A stretch of 38,391 nucleotides of DNA from Neptunomonas sp. (GCF_016744175.1 NZ_JADGEV010000039.1:1-38391); one strand, 5' to 3'; shown: positions 15,959 through 24,382, numbered from the stretch's first letter. Numbers and translations are program-made. Notes: a model not told the origin generated them from the letters alone.

Positions 15959-16696
15959 CTATTCTAACCAGCCTCCGGTTGCTTGGATTGGTTGTGCGTT
16001 GTCAGCTGAAGTTAACCATACGATAAGTGCTTGGCGTTGTGATGCATCGAGGTTAGGTAACGATATGTTTGTGCTTTGAGTTGGAAGCTGTAGATGTTCT
16101 TTTTGAACAGCAACAAAGTTATGCACCATGTTTTTACCTTTGTTTTCGCCTGAAGTAACGTTTGAACGTTGGTCAAACGTCATTAAAACAAGGTGTGCCG
16201 TCAAATCTGATGGTGTGCTTTGGCCATCTTTATAGTTGATAGAGATCTGTTGGTTATCATCTACATTTACTGTTAAGTGGCCGCCTTGGCGGGTGGGGGC
16301 TGCGGGTAACTTCTGGCCTAAGAAAAACCCCCGCCATTCTTTGCCGTCGACAACCCAACCTGGTGTATAAATGCTGTCTATTGCGCCTACTTTTTTTAAT
16401 GTGTACTGACGTTCAGTAAATAGAGGTTTTGCATAGCTGTCTTTCCAGCCAATGTAGTCCCAATAATCAACATGAAATGCTACGGGGAGCCGCTTAGTCC
16501 ATAGCTCAGGGTCACTAAGTAACGTGCTTAAGTTACGATCAGCGGGTGGGCAGCTAGAGCAGCCCTCTGATGTATATAACTCAACAAGCTGTGGTACTGT
16601 CCCTGATTGTTCAAAAAGCTGTGAAGCAGATGCAGTTAAAGGGAGTGCAGCACTGGCCATGAAAAGAAGGCCTGCATAAGCAAAAGGATGAGTCAT
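15959..16696 (-). CDS. DUF1223 exported thioredoxin-like protein
   Basis: A 245-residue exported protein of the DUF1223 family, which has a thioredoxin-like fold and unknown function. The start chosen is the ATG preceded by GAGAAC; the longer frame uses an upstream TTG without a better ribosome site. A signal peptide (FAYAGLLFMASAALPLTASA) precedes LVELYTSEGCSSCPPADRNL, with the Cys46-x-x-Cys49 pair typical of the family. HVDYWDYIGWKD and YTPGWVVDG are other family signatures. It stands between the GST gene and the LysR gene, in the same direction as both, but the gaps (~150 and ~105 nt) suggest separate transcription. Confidence 0.88.
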   Translation of the reverse strand: MTHPFAYAGLLFMASAALPLTASASQLFEQSGTVPQLVELYTSEGCSSCPPADRNLSTLLSDPELWTKRLPVAFHVDYWDYIGWKDSYAKPLFTERQYTLKKVGAIDSIYTPGWVVDGKEWRGFFLGQKLPAAPTRQGGHLTVNVDDNQQISINYKDGQSTPSDLTAHLVLMTFDQRSNVTSGENKGKNMVHNFVAVQKEHLQLPTQSTNISLPNLDASQRQALIVWLTSADNAQPIQATGGWLE

Positions 16697-16801
16697 AGTG
16701 TGTTCTCGTGGTTCGATCAACAGATTGAAGCGTATTTTTTATATAGTTTTATGACAGGTGATAAACAAGAGAGTTCAGCAATGTGAAAATTTCTCTTTTG
16801 A

Positions 16802-17719
16802 TCATTTGAATTGTTCATTCATTCGTTCAATCTCCTCTGCCAGAATGCTTGTAAAACGACTAGCTAAAACGGATGCTGGCCGGTGTGCAGGGGTGAGTAC
16901 TGAAACTGACAGCAAGATATCGGGAGTAAAGCGTCGAAAGGTTAGTTTGGCGTTATCGTCAAAGCGATCCAGGTAGCCGCTGGCCGTCATTGGGTCACAA
17001 ATACAGTAGCATAAACCCTCTTCTACTAGCTTTAATGCTGGCTGAAAATTCCTTAGTTCAAATCGGGGTGTGAATTTTGCTCCTGTTGTTTTAAAAGCAG
17101 ACAGTGTGGATTGATAATTGGGGTGATCCTCTTCTAATGTAGCAAGCGGGCTTTCTGAGAGATCCTGTGGAGTAAGGAATTCTTTATTTGCTAGCTCGTC
17201 ATCTTTACGAAGTGCACAGACGCATTGTAACTCGAAGGTTTGCGCTGTTAAGGCCCTGTTGGGCGGCGGTGTTTCAGCTAGTCCAACATCATACTGTTGT
17301 GATGTCACCCAGCCTTCGATGACGGATGAGGCGCGCATCATCATTGATACATTGACCTTGGGTTTATCTCGTACAAAGTCAGCGACTAACCTTGGCATGA
17401 GATAATTGGCCGCAGCCGGCATACAAGCAATGCGTAGGCGCCCTTGTTCAAGCCCTGCAATCTCTTTCATGGTGCGAGAGGTTTTATTAAGGCGATTTAA
17501 AATGTGCTCGGCTTCTTCAAGAAAGTAGTGCGCTTCTGGCTTTCTTATGAGCCTCCCTCGCTGTCTTTCAAATAGCTCAACGCCTAGCTCTTCTTCCAGT
17601 GTAGCAATCATATTGCTGACAGCCGGTTGGGTTCTTTGTAACGTTCGTGCAGCTTCTGAGATAGACCCTGTACGCATGACCTCCCGAAAACACTGAAGTT
17701 GGCGAATGGTGATATTCAT
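16802..17719 (-). CDS. LysR-type regulator of the TRAP/dehydrogenase cluster
   Basis: A 305-residue LysR-family transcription regulator. The winged helix-turn-helix (about 1-60) reads ITIRQLQCFREVMRTGSISEAARTL followed by QRTQPAVSNMIATLEEELGVELFER. The rest is the periplasmic-binding-protein-like effector domain, with ACMPAAANYLMPRLVADF at its start. GAAGGTAG provides a ribosome site 7 nt before the ATG. It is divergent from the TRAP transporter across a 250-nt gap that holds a LysR-type palindrome. LysR genes usually regulate the adjacent divergent operon using the pathway substrate as effector, so this protein probably responds to the imported amine. The effector is not identifiable. Confidence 0.92.
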   Translation of the reverse strand: MNITIRQLQCFREVMRTGSISEAARTLQRTQPAVSNMIATLEEELGVELFERQRGRLIRKPEAHYFLEEAEHILNRLNKTSRTMKEIAGLEQGRLRIACMPAAANYLMPRLVADFVRDKPKVNVSMMMRASSVIEGWVTSQQYDVGLAETPPPNRALTAQTFELQCVCALRKDDELANKEFLTPQDLSESPLATLEEDHPNYQSTLSAFKTTGAKFTPRFELRNFQPALKLVEEGLCYCICDPMTASGYLDRFDDNAKLTFRRFTPDILLSVSVLTPAHRPASVLASRFTSILAEEIERMNEQFK

Positions 17720-17858
17720 TGTTAGCTACCTTCTTTGTACAAGTATTCGTCAATGCATGGCTAAAAATCCGAACGTTAACCATACCTTAGTAAAGGAATT
17801 AAAGCTGTGGCTTAAATTTGGAAAACTTAACTCTATGTTATGCAAGAAGATAACCAAT

Positions 17859-17881
17859 ATCCATAATTTAATATTATGGAT
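17859..17881. promoter_or_regulatory. Candidate LysR binding site upstream of the TRAP genes
   Basis: ATCCATAAT and ATTATGGAT form a perfect 9-bp inverted repeat around TTAAT. It contains the T-N11-A core expected for LysR regulators, centred in the palindrome at 17870. It lies in the gap between the regulator and dctQ-like starts (17720-17970). Confidence 0.55.
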
Positions 17882-17970
17882 GTATCAATATTTTGAAATT
17901 GATTTTATACCTTTGGGTTGTAATTATGACCCTACGAATAATGATAAGAAATGTGGTGAGGAGCTTCCTG

Positions 17971-18441
17971 ATGAACAAATTTGCTAGCTATCTACTAACC
18001 GGACTTATCTGTCTGGTAGCAGGTGGTCAGTTTATCCAAGTAATCACACGTTACGTGCTTGAAATTCCAGTCATGGGGTTGGAAGAGACTCTGCTGTATC
18101 CGACGCTGTGGTTGTACATGTTAGGAGCGGTGAATGCTTCGCGTGAGAATACGCATATTCGGGCTAACGTGTTGGAAATCTTCTTAAAGACCAAGCATCA
18201 AGTCACTGTATTGGCTATTACCGGTGAGGTGCTTAGTTTGGTTATCGGTTGTTGGCTCACGTACTGGGCATGGGATTTCACTAAGTATTCTCTGCGTGTA
18301 TGGAAAGAGAGCCCGACGCTCTATATTCCCACTTTCTATATGGATGTGGCCTTGTTGACGGGCATGATTTTGATGATGCTTTATACCGCGTGGCACTTGT
18401 GGAACCACATCTGCGACCTGACTACTGATAAGGAGCAATAA
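17971..18441 (+). CDS. TRAP transporter small permease (DctQ type)
   Basis: Small membrane subunit of a tripartite ATP-independent periplasmic transporter, 156 residues with four hydrophobic helices. The start is the ATG of MNKFASYLLTGLICLVAG, preceded by GAGGAG 8 nt upstream; the longer frame starting at 17893 lacks such a site. Family features are VITRYVLEIPVMGLEETLLYP and LWLYMLGAVNASRENTHIR, matching the DctQ core (R-Y...P...E-E-L...G). The large permease begins 1 nt after its stop. Substrate specificity comes from the DctP partner downstream. It is the first gene of the cluster read from the LysR-side promoter. Confidence 0.9.
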   Translation: MNKFASYLLTGLICLVAGGQFIQVITRYVLEIPVMGLEETLLYPTLWLYMLGAVNASRENTHIRANVLEIFLKTKHQVTVLAITGEVLSLVIGCWLTYWAWDFTKYSLRVWKESPTLYIPTFYMDVALLTGMILMMLYTAWHLWNHICDLTTDKEQ

Positions 18442-18442
18442 A

Positions 18443-19741
18443 ATGATTGAAGTTGCACTGATAGCAGTGGCTGTTCTGGTTATTGTGTTGACCTTGGGCT
18501 TGCCGCTTCCTTACTGCTTTGGCGCAGGCCTGATGGTGATGTACTACTTAGGTGATGTCATCATGAAAGGTAACATGCTGTGGGGGTTTCAGCAGCTAGG
18601 TAACCCAGTTTTACTAGCGATACCGCTGTTTGTTTTTGCCGGCACCATCATGAGCGTGAGTGGTATAGCCGCTAGCTTGCTTAACTTTGTTAATATTTTT
18701 GTGGGGCATTTACGTGGTGGCCTAGGTGTAGTTGCAACGGTTAGTTGTGCATTGATTGGTGCTATTTCAGGTTCGGGCTTAACGGGTGTTGCGGCGATTG
18801 GACCGCTTCTCATTCCAGAGATGGAGAAGCAGGGTTATCCGCGAGAATATGCAACAGCGCTTATCGCAAACGCTTCGTTATTAGGGCTGCTAATCCCGCC
18901 AAGCGTCACCATGATTGTATATGGTTGGGTGACAGATACATCAATCTTGGCCTGTTTTCTGGCGACTCTCGGTCCTGGCTTGTTGATCATGTTTAACTTC
19001 TCTGTGGTTAACATTTGGTTAGCACGAAAGTTTCCTTTGGTTTTGAATGAGCGCCTAAAAGGCAAAGCGTTTGTTGCTGAAGCAACGACGCGCGGTTTTA
19101 ATGCGACTCCTGCGTTGCTGATGCCTGTCATTATTTTGGGAGGAATCTACGGTGGCATTATGACACCGACTGAAGCGGCGGCTGTTGCAGTTATTTATGC
19201 CATACCAGTAGGTTTCTGGATTTATAAAGGACTTGATTTAAAGACATTCTTAGCAGCGGCAAAAGAAGCATCAACCTCTGTTGGAACTATTATGTTGATG
19301 ATCTTGTTCAGCATGATTTTGTCACAGATCTTCGTGGTAGAAAGCGTACCGCAGGCGATCGTTGAATCAATTTTCGAAATTACTGAAAACAAAGCTGTTT
19401 TGTTAGTTTTGATCAATATTTTGCTCTTCTTGGTCGGCATGGTTGTTAATGATGTCACCGCTATTATTCTGATTGCACCGCTGCTTCTGCCTTTGATGGG
19501 CGCGCTTGGCATCAGCCCTATTCAGTTTGCTGCGATTATGGGAGTGAATACTGCGATGGGTGGTGTTACGCCGCCTTACGCTTCAATCCTGTACCTCGGT
19601 GCCCGTATTGGTAAGGTGCCGGTAACCAAAGTTATCCGTCCTGCCATGCTACTGATTATTACTGGTTACCTGCCAGTAGTCTTCCTGACATCGTTCTGGG
19701 ACGACCTATCGATGTTTTTGCCTAACTTCTTTGGCTATTAA
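18443..19741 (+). CDS. TRAP transporter large permease (DctM type)
   Basis: Large membrane subunit of the TRAP transporter, 432 residues with about twelve hydrophobic segments, which moves substrate inward with sodium. Typical DctM stretches are PLFVFAGTIMSVSGIA, GAISGSGLTGVAAIGPLLIPEM, IPPSVTMIVYG and PTEAAAVAVIYA, plus the late GMVVNDVTAIILIAPLLLPLM. It starts 1 nt after the small permease stop and is followed 28 nt later by the binding protein, giving the order DctQ-DctM-DctP. No unusual change seen. Confidence 0.94.
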   Translation: MIEVALIAVAVLVIVLTLGLPLPYCFGAGLMVMYYLGDVIMKGNMLWGFQQLGNPVLLAIPLFVFAGTIMSVSGIAASLLNFVNIFVGHLRGGLGVVATVSCALIGAISGSGLTGVAAIGPLLIPEMEKQGYPREYATALIANASLLGLLIPPSVTMIVYGWVTDTSILACFLATLGPGLLIMFNFSVVNIWLARKFPLVLNERLKGKAFVAEATTRGFNATPALLMPVIILGGIYGGIMTPTEAAAVAVIYAIPVGFWIYKGLDLKTFLAAAKEASTSVGTIMLMILFSMILSQIFVVESVPQAIVESIFEITENKAVLLVLINILLFLVGMVVNDVTAIILIAPLLLPLMGALGISPIQFAAIMGVNTAMGGVTPPYASILYLGARIGKVPVTKVIRPAMLLIITGYLPVVFLTSFWDDLSMFLPNFFGY

Positions 19742-19769
19742 AAATCTAAAAACGAAAGAGGATTCTGTA

Positions 19770-20762
19770 ATGAAAAAGTCACTTTTAACCACAGCAGTAC
19801 TAGCGAGTACTTTAGCATTCACTACTATTAGTGAGGCCGCTGAGCTAAAGATTAGCCATATTCGCCCTCAGGGCGCGACGATTGATCTGGAACTTAAAGA
19901 GCTTTCAGCTGATATCGAAAAAGCGACGGGTGGGGATTTGAAATTAAAAATCTTTGCTGCAAGCGCACTGGGTGATTACACAACGGTACAAGAACGTATT
20001 TCTATTGGTGCTATTGATATGGCAGTTCAGCCTGCTGCAACAGCCGCATCACGCAAAATGCAGATCAGTGCATTTCCGTATGTAGCCGCTAACTGGAAAG
20101 AAGCACAGAAAATCTATGGTCCAGGTGGTGCAATCAACAAAGCTATGAAAGATCTATATGCAAAGCAAGATATAGAGATGCTGGCTGCATACCCAGTCTA
20201 TTTTGGCGGTGTAGCCTTAAACCGTGAAGCGGTGTCGCCAGGCAACCCTGATATAGCGAAAGGCATTAAAGTACGTGTGCCAGGAATTAAAAGCTTTCAG
20301 CTAACAGCTGATGCTCTGGGCTATATCAGCTCCCCTATCCCATTTTCGGAAGCGTTTACTGCCGTGCAAACAGGTGTTGTTGATGGCGTCATTGGTTCGG
20401 GTGCAGAAGGGTATTACGCTTCTTTTCGTGATGTAACCAAGACCTATATTCCAGTTAATACCCATTTTGAAGTGTGGTACATGATCGTGAATTCTGAAAC
20501 TTTAGCTGACTTGGATGACGACGATAAAGCGGCATTACGTAAAGCTGCTTCAGATTTTGAAGTGCGTCGCTGGGCTAAAGCTGAATCAGATCAGACAGCC
20601 AATGAAAAGAAGCTTGAGGCATACGGCGCTACCATCGTTAAGGTAACCGATGACCAGTTAGCTGCTGCGGCTGCAAAAGCACGGGCTGAAGTATGGCCAC
20701 AAATTCTGGAAGATGTTGGTGCTGAATGGGGACAGGGGATCCTAGACAAGATCGCTAACTAA
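19770..20762 (+). CDS. TRAP transporter substrate-binding protein (DctP type)
   Basis: Periplasmic binding protein of the TRAP system, 330 residues. The ATG is the one preceded by AAAGAGG; a longer frame from 19731 has no better site. Signal peptide MKKSLLTTAVLASTLAFTTISEA, then AELKISHIRPQGATIDLEL. KVRVPG carries the arginine that holds the substrate carboxylate in DctP proteins, and PIPFSEAFTAVQTGVVDGVIGS follows. The usual DGQENP-like stretch is replaced by DGVIGSGAEGYY, which suggests a ligand other than a simple C4-dicarboxylate. The neighbouring dehydrogenase suggests an amino acid or amine with a carboxylate. The gene is followed by two terminator-like hairpins, which would let it outrun the enzyme genes in expression. 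Confidence 0.92.
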   Translation: MKKSLLTTAVLASTLAFTTISEAAELKISHIRPQGATIDLELKELSADIEKATGGDLKLKIFAASALGDYTTVQERISIGAIDMAVQPAATAASRKMQISAFPYVAANWKEAQKIYGPGGAINKAMKDLYAKQDIEMLAAYPVYFGGVALNREAVSPGNPDIAKGIKVRVPGIKSFQLTADALGYISSPIPFSEAFTAVQTGVVDGVIGSGAEGYYASFRDVTKTYIPVNTHFEVWYMIVNSETLADLDDDDKAALRKAASDFEVRRWAKAESDQTANEKKLEAYGATIVKVTDDQLAAAAAKARAEVWPQILEDVGAEWGQGILDKIAN

Positions 20763-20770
20763 GGGTTGTA

Positions 20771-20798
20771 GTTAACACTGCTGTTAGCACCGTTTTTT
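20771..20798 (+). terminator. Terminator or attenuator after the DctP-type gene
   Basis: GTTAACA (20771-20777) pairs with TGTTAGC (20782-20788), one G-T pair, around CTGC. A run of six T's (20793-20798) follows four bases later. It begins 9 nt past the dctP-type stop. Confidence 0.6.
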
Positions 20799-20811
20799 CC
20801 ATGAGTGTTTA

Positions 20812-20896
20812 CCCGGCGTCATGCCTTTGTCGGTCGCTATTAACTATGTATATGAGTTTTCGACATTTTTTAAGGTTATGTCGCCGGGATTTTTTT
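20812..20896 (+). ncRNA. Structured terminator-like leader upstream of the dehydrogenase genes
   Basis: A three-stem RNA fold ending in a run of seven T's. Stem 1 joins CCCGGCG (20812-20818) to CGCCGGG (20882-20888), extended past one mismatch by CAT/ATG. Stem 2 joins CCTT (20824-20827) to AAGG (20872-20875). Stem 3 joins TGTCG (20828-20832) to CGACA (20861-20865), next to a six-T bulge, and caps a 28-nt loop. It ends 35 nt before the [2Fe-2S] gene start. It may be a terminator, an attenuator or a ligand-sensing leader. I do not recognise a known class. Confidence 0.5.
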
Positions 20897-20931
20897 ACCC
20901 AAAATCTGCCACTGAAGATAGGAATGGGGAT

Positions 20932-21306
20932 ATGTTTCGTTCACTAAATGGCAAGCAGAGTCAGCATGCATTTGTCAATTTGACAATTAATGGCACGTTA
21001 GTAAAAGCACCCCAAGGACAGACAGTATGGGCTGCTATGGCGTTGGCAGGTGAAACTATTACTCGACTATCTCCAGTAACCCTTAAAGCGCGTTCGGCAT
21101 ATTGTGCGATGGGCGTTTGCTTTGAATGTATGGTCGAAATTAACGGGATGCCAAATCAACAAGCGTGCATTTATGAAGTGAAAGAGGGTATGGATGTACG
21201 CTCTCAAGAAATCACAGAAAAAACTTTATTGCCTATTCCTTCAGCACCTCTGCCTTCAGATGCTATAGAAACATTAACTGAGAATGTGGGAGGGAATCAT
21301 GGCTAA
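20932..21306 (+). CDS. Small [2Fe-2S] subunit of an FAD amino-acid/opine dehydrogenase
   Basis: A 124-residue ferredoxin-fold subunit of the Fer2_4 type (HcnA/OoxA-N/sarcosine-oxidase-like). The cluster ligands are Cys58, Cys63, Cys66 and Cys79, spaced C-x4-C-x2-C-x12-C, in YCAMGVCFECMVEING. The start is the ATG preceded by AGGA and GGGGA; the frame is open from 20821 but that part lies inside the structured leader. It is the first of three genes whose products are likely one membrane-associated dehydrogenase complex. The next gene overlaps its end by 8 nt. The subunit would pass electrons from the flavin subunits to the quinone pool. Confidence 0.88.
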   Translation: MFRSLNGKQSQHAFVNLTINGTLVKAPQGQTVWAAMALAGETITRLSPVTLKARSAYCAMGVCFECMVEINGMPNQQACIYEVKEGMDVRSQEITEKTLLPIPSAPLPSDAIETLTENVGGNHG

Positions 21307-22792
21307 TACTCTTACGGCTCTTTCTTTCAATAACAGTTATGACATTGCCATTATTGGTGCGGGCCCTGCGGGTATGTCTGCTGCGATTACTGCATCAGCA
21401 GCGGGTGCTCGTGTTGTAGTGTTAGATGATAAGCCGCGTAGCGGTGGTCAGATTTACCGTAATGTAGATGCAAGCCCCTTGGTTAAGCCTGCTGTTTTAG
21501 GTGACGATTATCTTAAAGGCAGCCAGATTACTGCTGCCTTTAAGCGCAGTGAAGCTGAGCATATTAGAGGTGTTAATGTGTGGCATGTCGGTGATAACGG
21601 TGAGGTCCTGTTCTCATTAGAAGGAGAAACGCAGCGGCTCACCGCTCGACAAGTTATTGTTGCAACCGGTGCTATGGAGCGTCCATTTCCTATTCCAGGC
21701 TGGCATTTGCCCGGTGTCATGTCTGCGGGTAGCGCACAGGTTATGCTTAAATCCGATGGCATCGTACGAGATGGTGCCGTGTTTGCTGGAACAGGGCCGT
21801 TGTTGTATCTGATAGTGGCTCAGTACCTGCGCCTTGGCGTCAAGGTTAAAGCGCTGGTGGATACAACGCCTAAGAAAAATTATGTACGTTCTATGTCTGA
21901 AGTAACAGGTGCGTTGAGTGCTCCTGCTATGTTGATTAAAGGCCTTGGCTTGATGAATGAAATTCGCAAGTCAGGTACTAAAGTGTATCGTTTTGCAGAT
22001 AGCCTAAAAGTCATGGGGGATGACGCTGCCGCCGGAGTATCTTTTTGCGTGTCAGGTACTTCTCATGAGATTGTTTGCGATCATGTTTTTTTGCATCAGG
22101 GTGTGATCCCTAATTTAAACATGACTCGAGCGCTTGGGTTGCAGCACCATTGGTGTGTGCAACAGTTATGCTGGAAACCAACCACCAACAACTGGGGTCA
22201 GAGTTCACAAGGTTTTGTATCAGTAGCCGGTGATTCCAGTGGCATTGTCGGTGCCGAATCAGCGGCTGCTATGGGGCGGGTCTGTGCACTAGGGCAGTTA
22301 GTGAATATTGGGCTGATGAGCGAGCCGCAAGCTGTAACTGAAGCCGCTAATGATCAGAAATTTATGGCTCGCCAACAGCATTTTCGTCGCTTTATAGACT
22401 GCTTATATCAGCCTATAGATCAACATCGTAAACCGGTGGATGACAACACTATTGTGTGCCGGTGTGAAGAGCGTACGGTTAAAGATTTAAAGCAAGGCTT
22501 TGCGCAGGGAGGGCGAGAGCCTAACCAGCTGAAGAGCCAGACTCGCTGTGGTATGGGGCCGTGCCAGGGGCGCATGTGTGGCCACACCGTTAGTGAGTTG
22601 TTAGCCGACTGGAGGAACGAACCCGTTGACGATGTCGGTTATTATCGGTTACGTACGCCAATGCGATTAGTTACCTTACAAGAGTTAAGTCGTTTTACCG
22701 ATGTTAAGCCTACAGTTACTCCTACTGCTGTTAATTCTGAAGAGTTAGATTCTTGTGAAAAAGGCAGTAGCCTTCAGGAGAAAGCACAATGA
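21299..22792 (+). CDS. FAD/[2Fe-2S] oxidoreductase subunit (HcnB/OoxA-like)
   Basis: A 497-residue flavoprotein, the middle subunit of the dehydrogenase. The ATG used follows GGAGG; an in-frame ATG 15 nt earlier has no better site. The dinucleotide fold GAGPAG (20-25) opens the protein, followed by DDKPRSGGQIYR and later VATGAMERPFPIPGW. The C-terminal BFD-like [2Fe-2S] domain holds Cys387-x-Cys389 (CRCEE) and Cys417-x4-Cys422 (CGMGPC). This arrangement is that of HcnB, OoxA and the alpha subunits of D-hydroxyproline and D-nopaline/octopine oxidases. It overlaps the small subunit upstream and the DAO subunit downstream (ATGA). The function in HCN synthesis is unlikely without other evidence; opine, D-amino acid or hydroxyproline oxidation is more likely. 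Confidence 0.9.
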   Translation: MANTLTALSFNNSYDIAIIGAGPAGMSAAITASAAGARVVVLDDKPRSGGQIYRNVDASPLVKPAVLGDDYLKGSQITAAFKRSEAEHIRGVNVWHVGDNGEVLFSLEGETQRLTARQVIVATGAMERPFPIPGWHLPGVMSAGSAQVMLKSDGIVRDGAVFAGTGPLLYLIVAQYLRLGVKVKALVDTTPKKNYVRSMSEVTGALSAPAMLIKGLGLMNEIRKSGTKVYRFADSLKVMGDDAAAGVSFCVSGTSHEIVCDHVFLHQGVIPNLNMTRALGLQHHWCVQQLCWKPTTNNWGQSSQGFVSVAGDSSGIVGAESAAAMGRVCALGQLVNIGLMSEPQAVTEAANDQKFMARQQHFRRFIDCLYQPIDQHRKPVDDNTIVCRCEERTVKDLKQGFAQGGREPNQLKSQTRCGMGPCQGRMCGHTVSELLADWRNEPVDDVGYYRLRTPMRLVTLQELSRFTDVKPTVTPTAVNSEELDSCEKGSSLQEKAQ

Positions 22793-23916
22793 CGGCTATT
22801 CATAAAAGTGATGCGTTAGTTATTGGTGGTGGTATTCAAGGTTCATCTACGGCTTATCATCTAGCTCAACGAGGCATATCAGTTATTGTGCTTGAAAAAG
22901 ACACTGTGTCGCGGCATGCCTCAGGCGTGAATGCCGGAGGGGTTCGTCTATTAGGGCGCAATATTGCAGAAGTTGAACTGAGTAAAGCTGCGATGAAAAT
23001 GTGGCATCAACTTGATGACGAACTTGATGCTGATACAGGTTTTAGGGCGCGCTCGTTGATCAATGTTGCGGCGGATGAGGCAGACTTGAACGCATTACGT
23101 AGTCGCGAGCAGCAGATGCATGGCTTGGGTTATTTTCACGAAGTGATGCTAGATAAACAAGAGCTACGTGAGAGGCTTCCGCACGTTGCTGATCACTGTG
23201 TTGGTGGTGTGGTATCCGAACAAGATGGTTACGCAATTCCATTTCACTCGACCCAGGCTTTTCGTGTTGCTGCAGAGCGCAAGGGTGCAATGTTCTGTGA
23301 AGGTGAACAAGTACAGCAGATTAGGAAAGTAGGTAACAGCTGGTTGGTATCTACCGTTACGCAGCAGTATCAAGCAGAGCACCTAGTAAATTGTGCTGGC
23401 GCATGGGCTGATCTGATTTCAGTAATGATCGGCGATAATGTACCCATGTCATACAGTGCACCGATGCTGATGATTACGGCGCGAATGCCGCACTTTTCCA
23501 CACCGGTTGTCGGTGCTGTTAGCCGCCCCTTGTCATTCAAACAGTTTGAGAATGGCACGGTATTAATTGGTGGTGGAGCTAAAGGTTTTGCTGATCGCGC
23601 TAACAACACAACACGTTTGGATTACAGCTTGTTAGCCAGTGGTGCACACAACGCAATCGAGTTTTTCCCTATTATGAAAACCGCCTGTATCAACCGGATG
23701 TGGTCGGGTTTAGAAGCCTATATGCCAGACAATTTGCCTGTTATTGGTAAAAGTACCCGCAGCAATAATGCTTATCATGCCTTTGCATTTTCTGCGCATG
23801 GATTCCAGTTAGGGCCGGTTATAGGGCAGGTAATGGCTGACCTGATTTGTGAAGGTCACAGCCGTTTTGATTTAGATCCTTTTAAGATTAATCGCTACGA
23901 ACGCAAAGTACTATAG
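22789..23916 (+). CDS. FAD-dependent amine/amino-acid oxidase subunit (DAO family)
   Basis: The 375-residue catalytic subunit, of the DAO family (HcnC/OoxB/SoxB type). ALVIGGGIQGSSTAYHLAQRG contains GGGIQG (13-18), with EKD binding the ribose further on. VSRHASGVNAGGVRLLGRN follows, and the C-terminus has YMPDNLPVIGKS and AFSAHGFQLGPVIGQVMADL, which complete the FAD site. It starts at ATGA overlapping the preceding stop. These enzymes oxidise a C-N bond in a secondary or primary amine to an imine. The presence of RidA next to it favours a primary imine product, so an amino acid, but that is an inference. Confidence 0.92.
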   Translation: MTAIHKSDALVIGGGIQGSSTAYHLAQRGISVIVLEKDTVSRHASGVNAGGVRLLGRNIAEVELSKAAMKMWHQLDDELDADTGFRARSLINVAADEADLNALRSREQQMHGLGYFHEVMLDKQELRERLPHVADHCVGGVVSEQDGYAIPFHSTQAFRVAAERKGAMFCEGEQVQQIRKVGNSWLVSTVTQQYQAEHLVNCAGAWADLISVMIGDNVPMSYSAPMLMITARMPHFSTPVVGAVSRPLSFKQFENGTVLIGGGAKGFADRANNTTRLDYSLLASGAHNAIEFFPIMKTACINRMWSGLEAYMPDNLPVIGKSTRSNNAYHAFAFSAHGFQLGPVIGQVMADLICEGHSRFDLDPFKINRYERKVL

Positions 23917-23980
23917 GCCACGTTCTGAAGAGTGAGTAGTAGTTAGTTTATCGTAAACCTGATATTTAAAGAGACTGAAT

Positions 23981-24328
23981 ATGACAATTGAATGTATTGG
24001 CTCAAATGCACGTATGAGCAAAATCGTTAAGCATAACGATACTATTTATCTGTGCGGTCAAACGGCTAGCAGTGATGACTGGGATATAGCAGAGCAGACT
24101 CGTCGCTGTTTACAACAAGTGGAAGATTTATTGAAAGAGGCGGGGTCTTCTGTTGAAAGAATTTTGTCAGTTACTATCTATATACGTGATATGAAGGACT
24201 TCACCCAAATGAACGAAGTTTGGGATAAATGGGTTGCCGATAAGCCGAAACCAGCCCGCGCATGTGTAGAAACACATATGGCAAGACCTAATGTGCTAGT
24301 TGAATTAACGGTCATTGCTGCTCAGTAA
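23981..24328 (+). CDS. RidA family protein (imine/enamine deaminase)
   Basis: A 115-residue RidA/YjgF/UK114-family protein, probably a cytoplasmic trimer, that hydrolyses reactive 2-imino acids to keto acids and ammonia. LCGQTASSDDWDIAEQTRRCLQQVEDLL is the conserved core. The signature PARACVE carries Arg93, equivalent to the arginine that binds the imine carboxylate, and VLVELTVIAAQ provides the conserved Glu108. It is the last gene of the cluster, 64 nt after the DAO gene and before a terminator. Its position beside an imine-forming oxidase suggests it completes the same pathway. It is a divergent RidA subgroup rather than archetypal RidA. Confidence 0.92.
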   Translation: MTIECIGSNARMSKIVKHNDTIYLCGQTASSDDWDIAEQTRRCLQQVEDLLKEAGSSVERILSVTIYIRDMKDFTQMNEVWDKWVADKPKPARACVETHMARPNVLVELTVIAAQ

Positions 24329-24382
24329 ATACGTAGAGTAAATGGTACTGGATATAAGTAACACCTAGTAAGGCTCTAGTAT

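Noticed and set aside
20821-20931. N-terminal extension of the [2Fe-2S] subunit from an upstream ATG
   Set aside because: It has no ribosome site, lies inside the structured leader and is unlike the family; the ATG at 20932 has AGGA/GGGGA upstream.
20932-23916. Hydrogen cyanide synthase (hcnABC)
   Set aside because: The three-subunit plan is the same, but the TRAP transporter, LysR regulator and RidA point to amino-acid or opine catabolism; the hcn name would overstate function.
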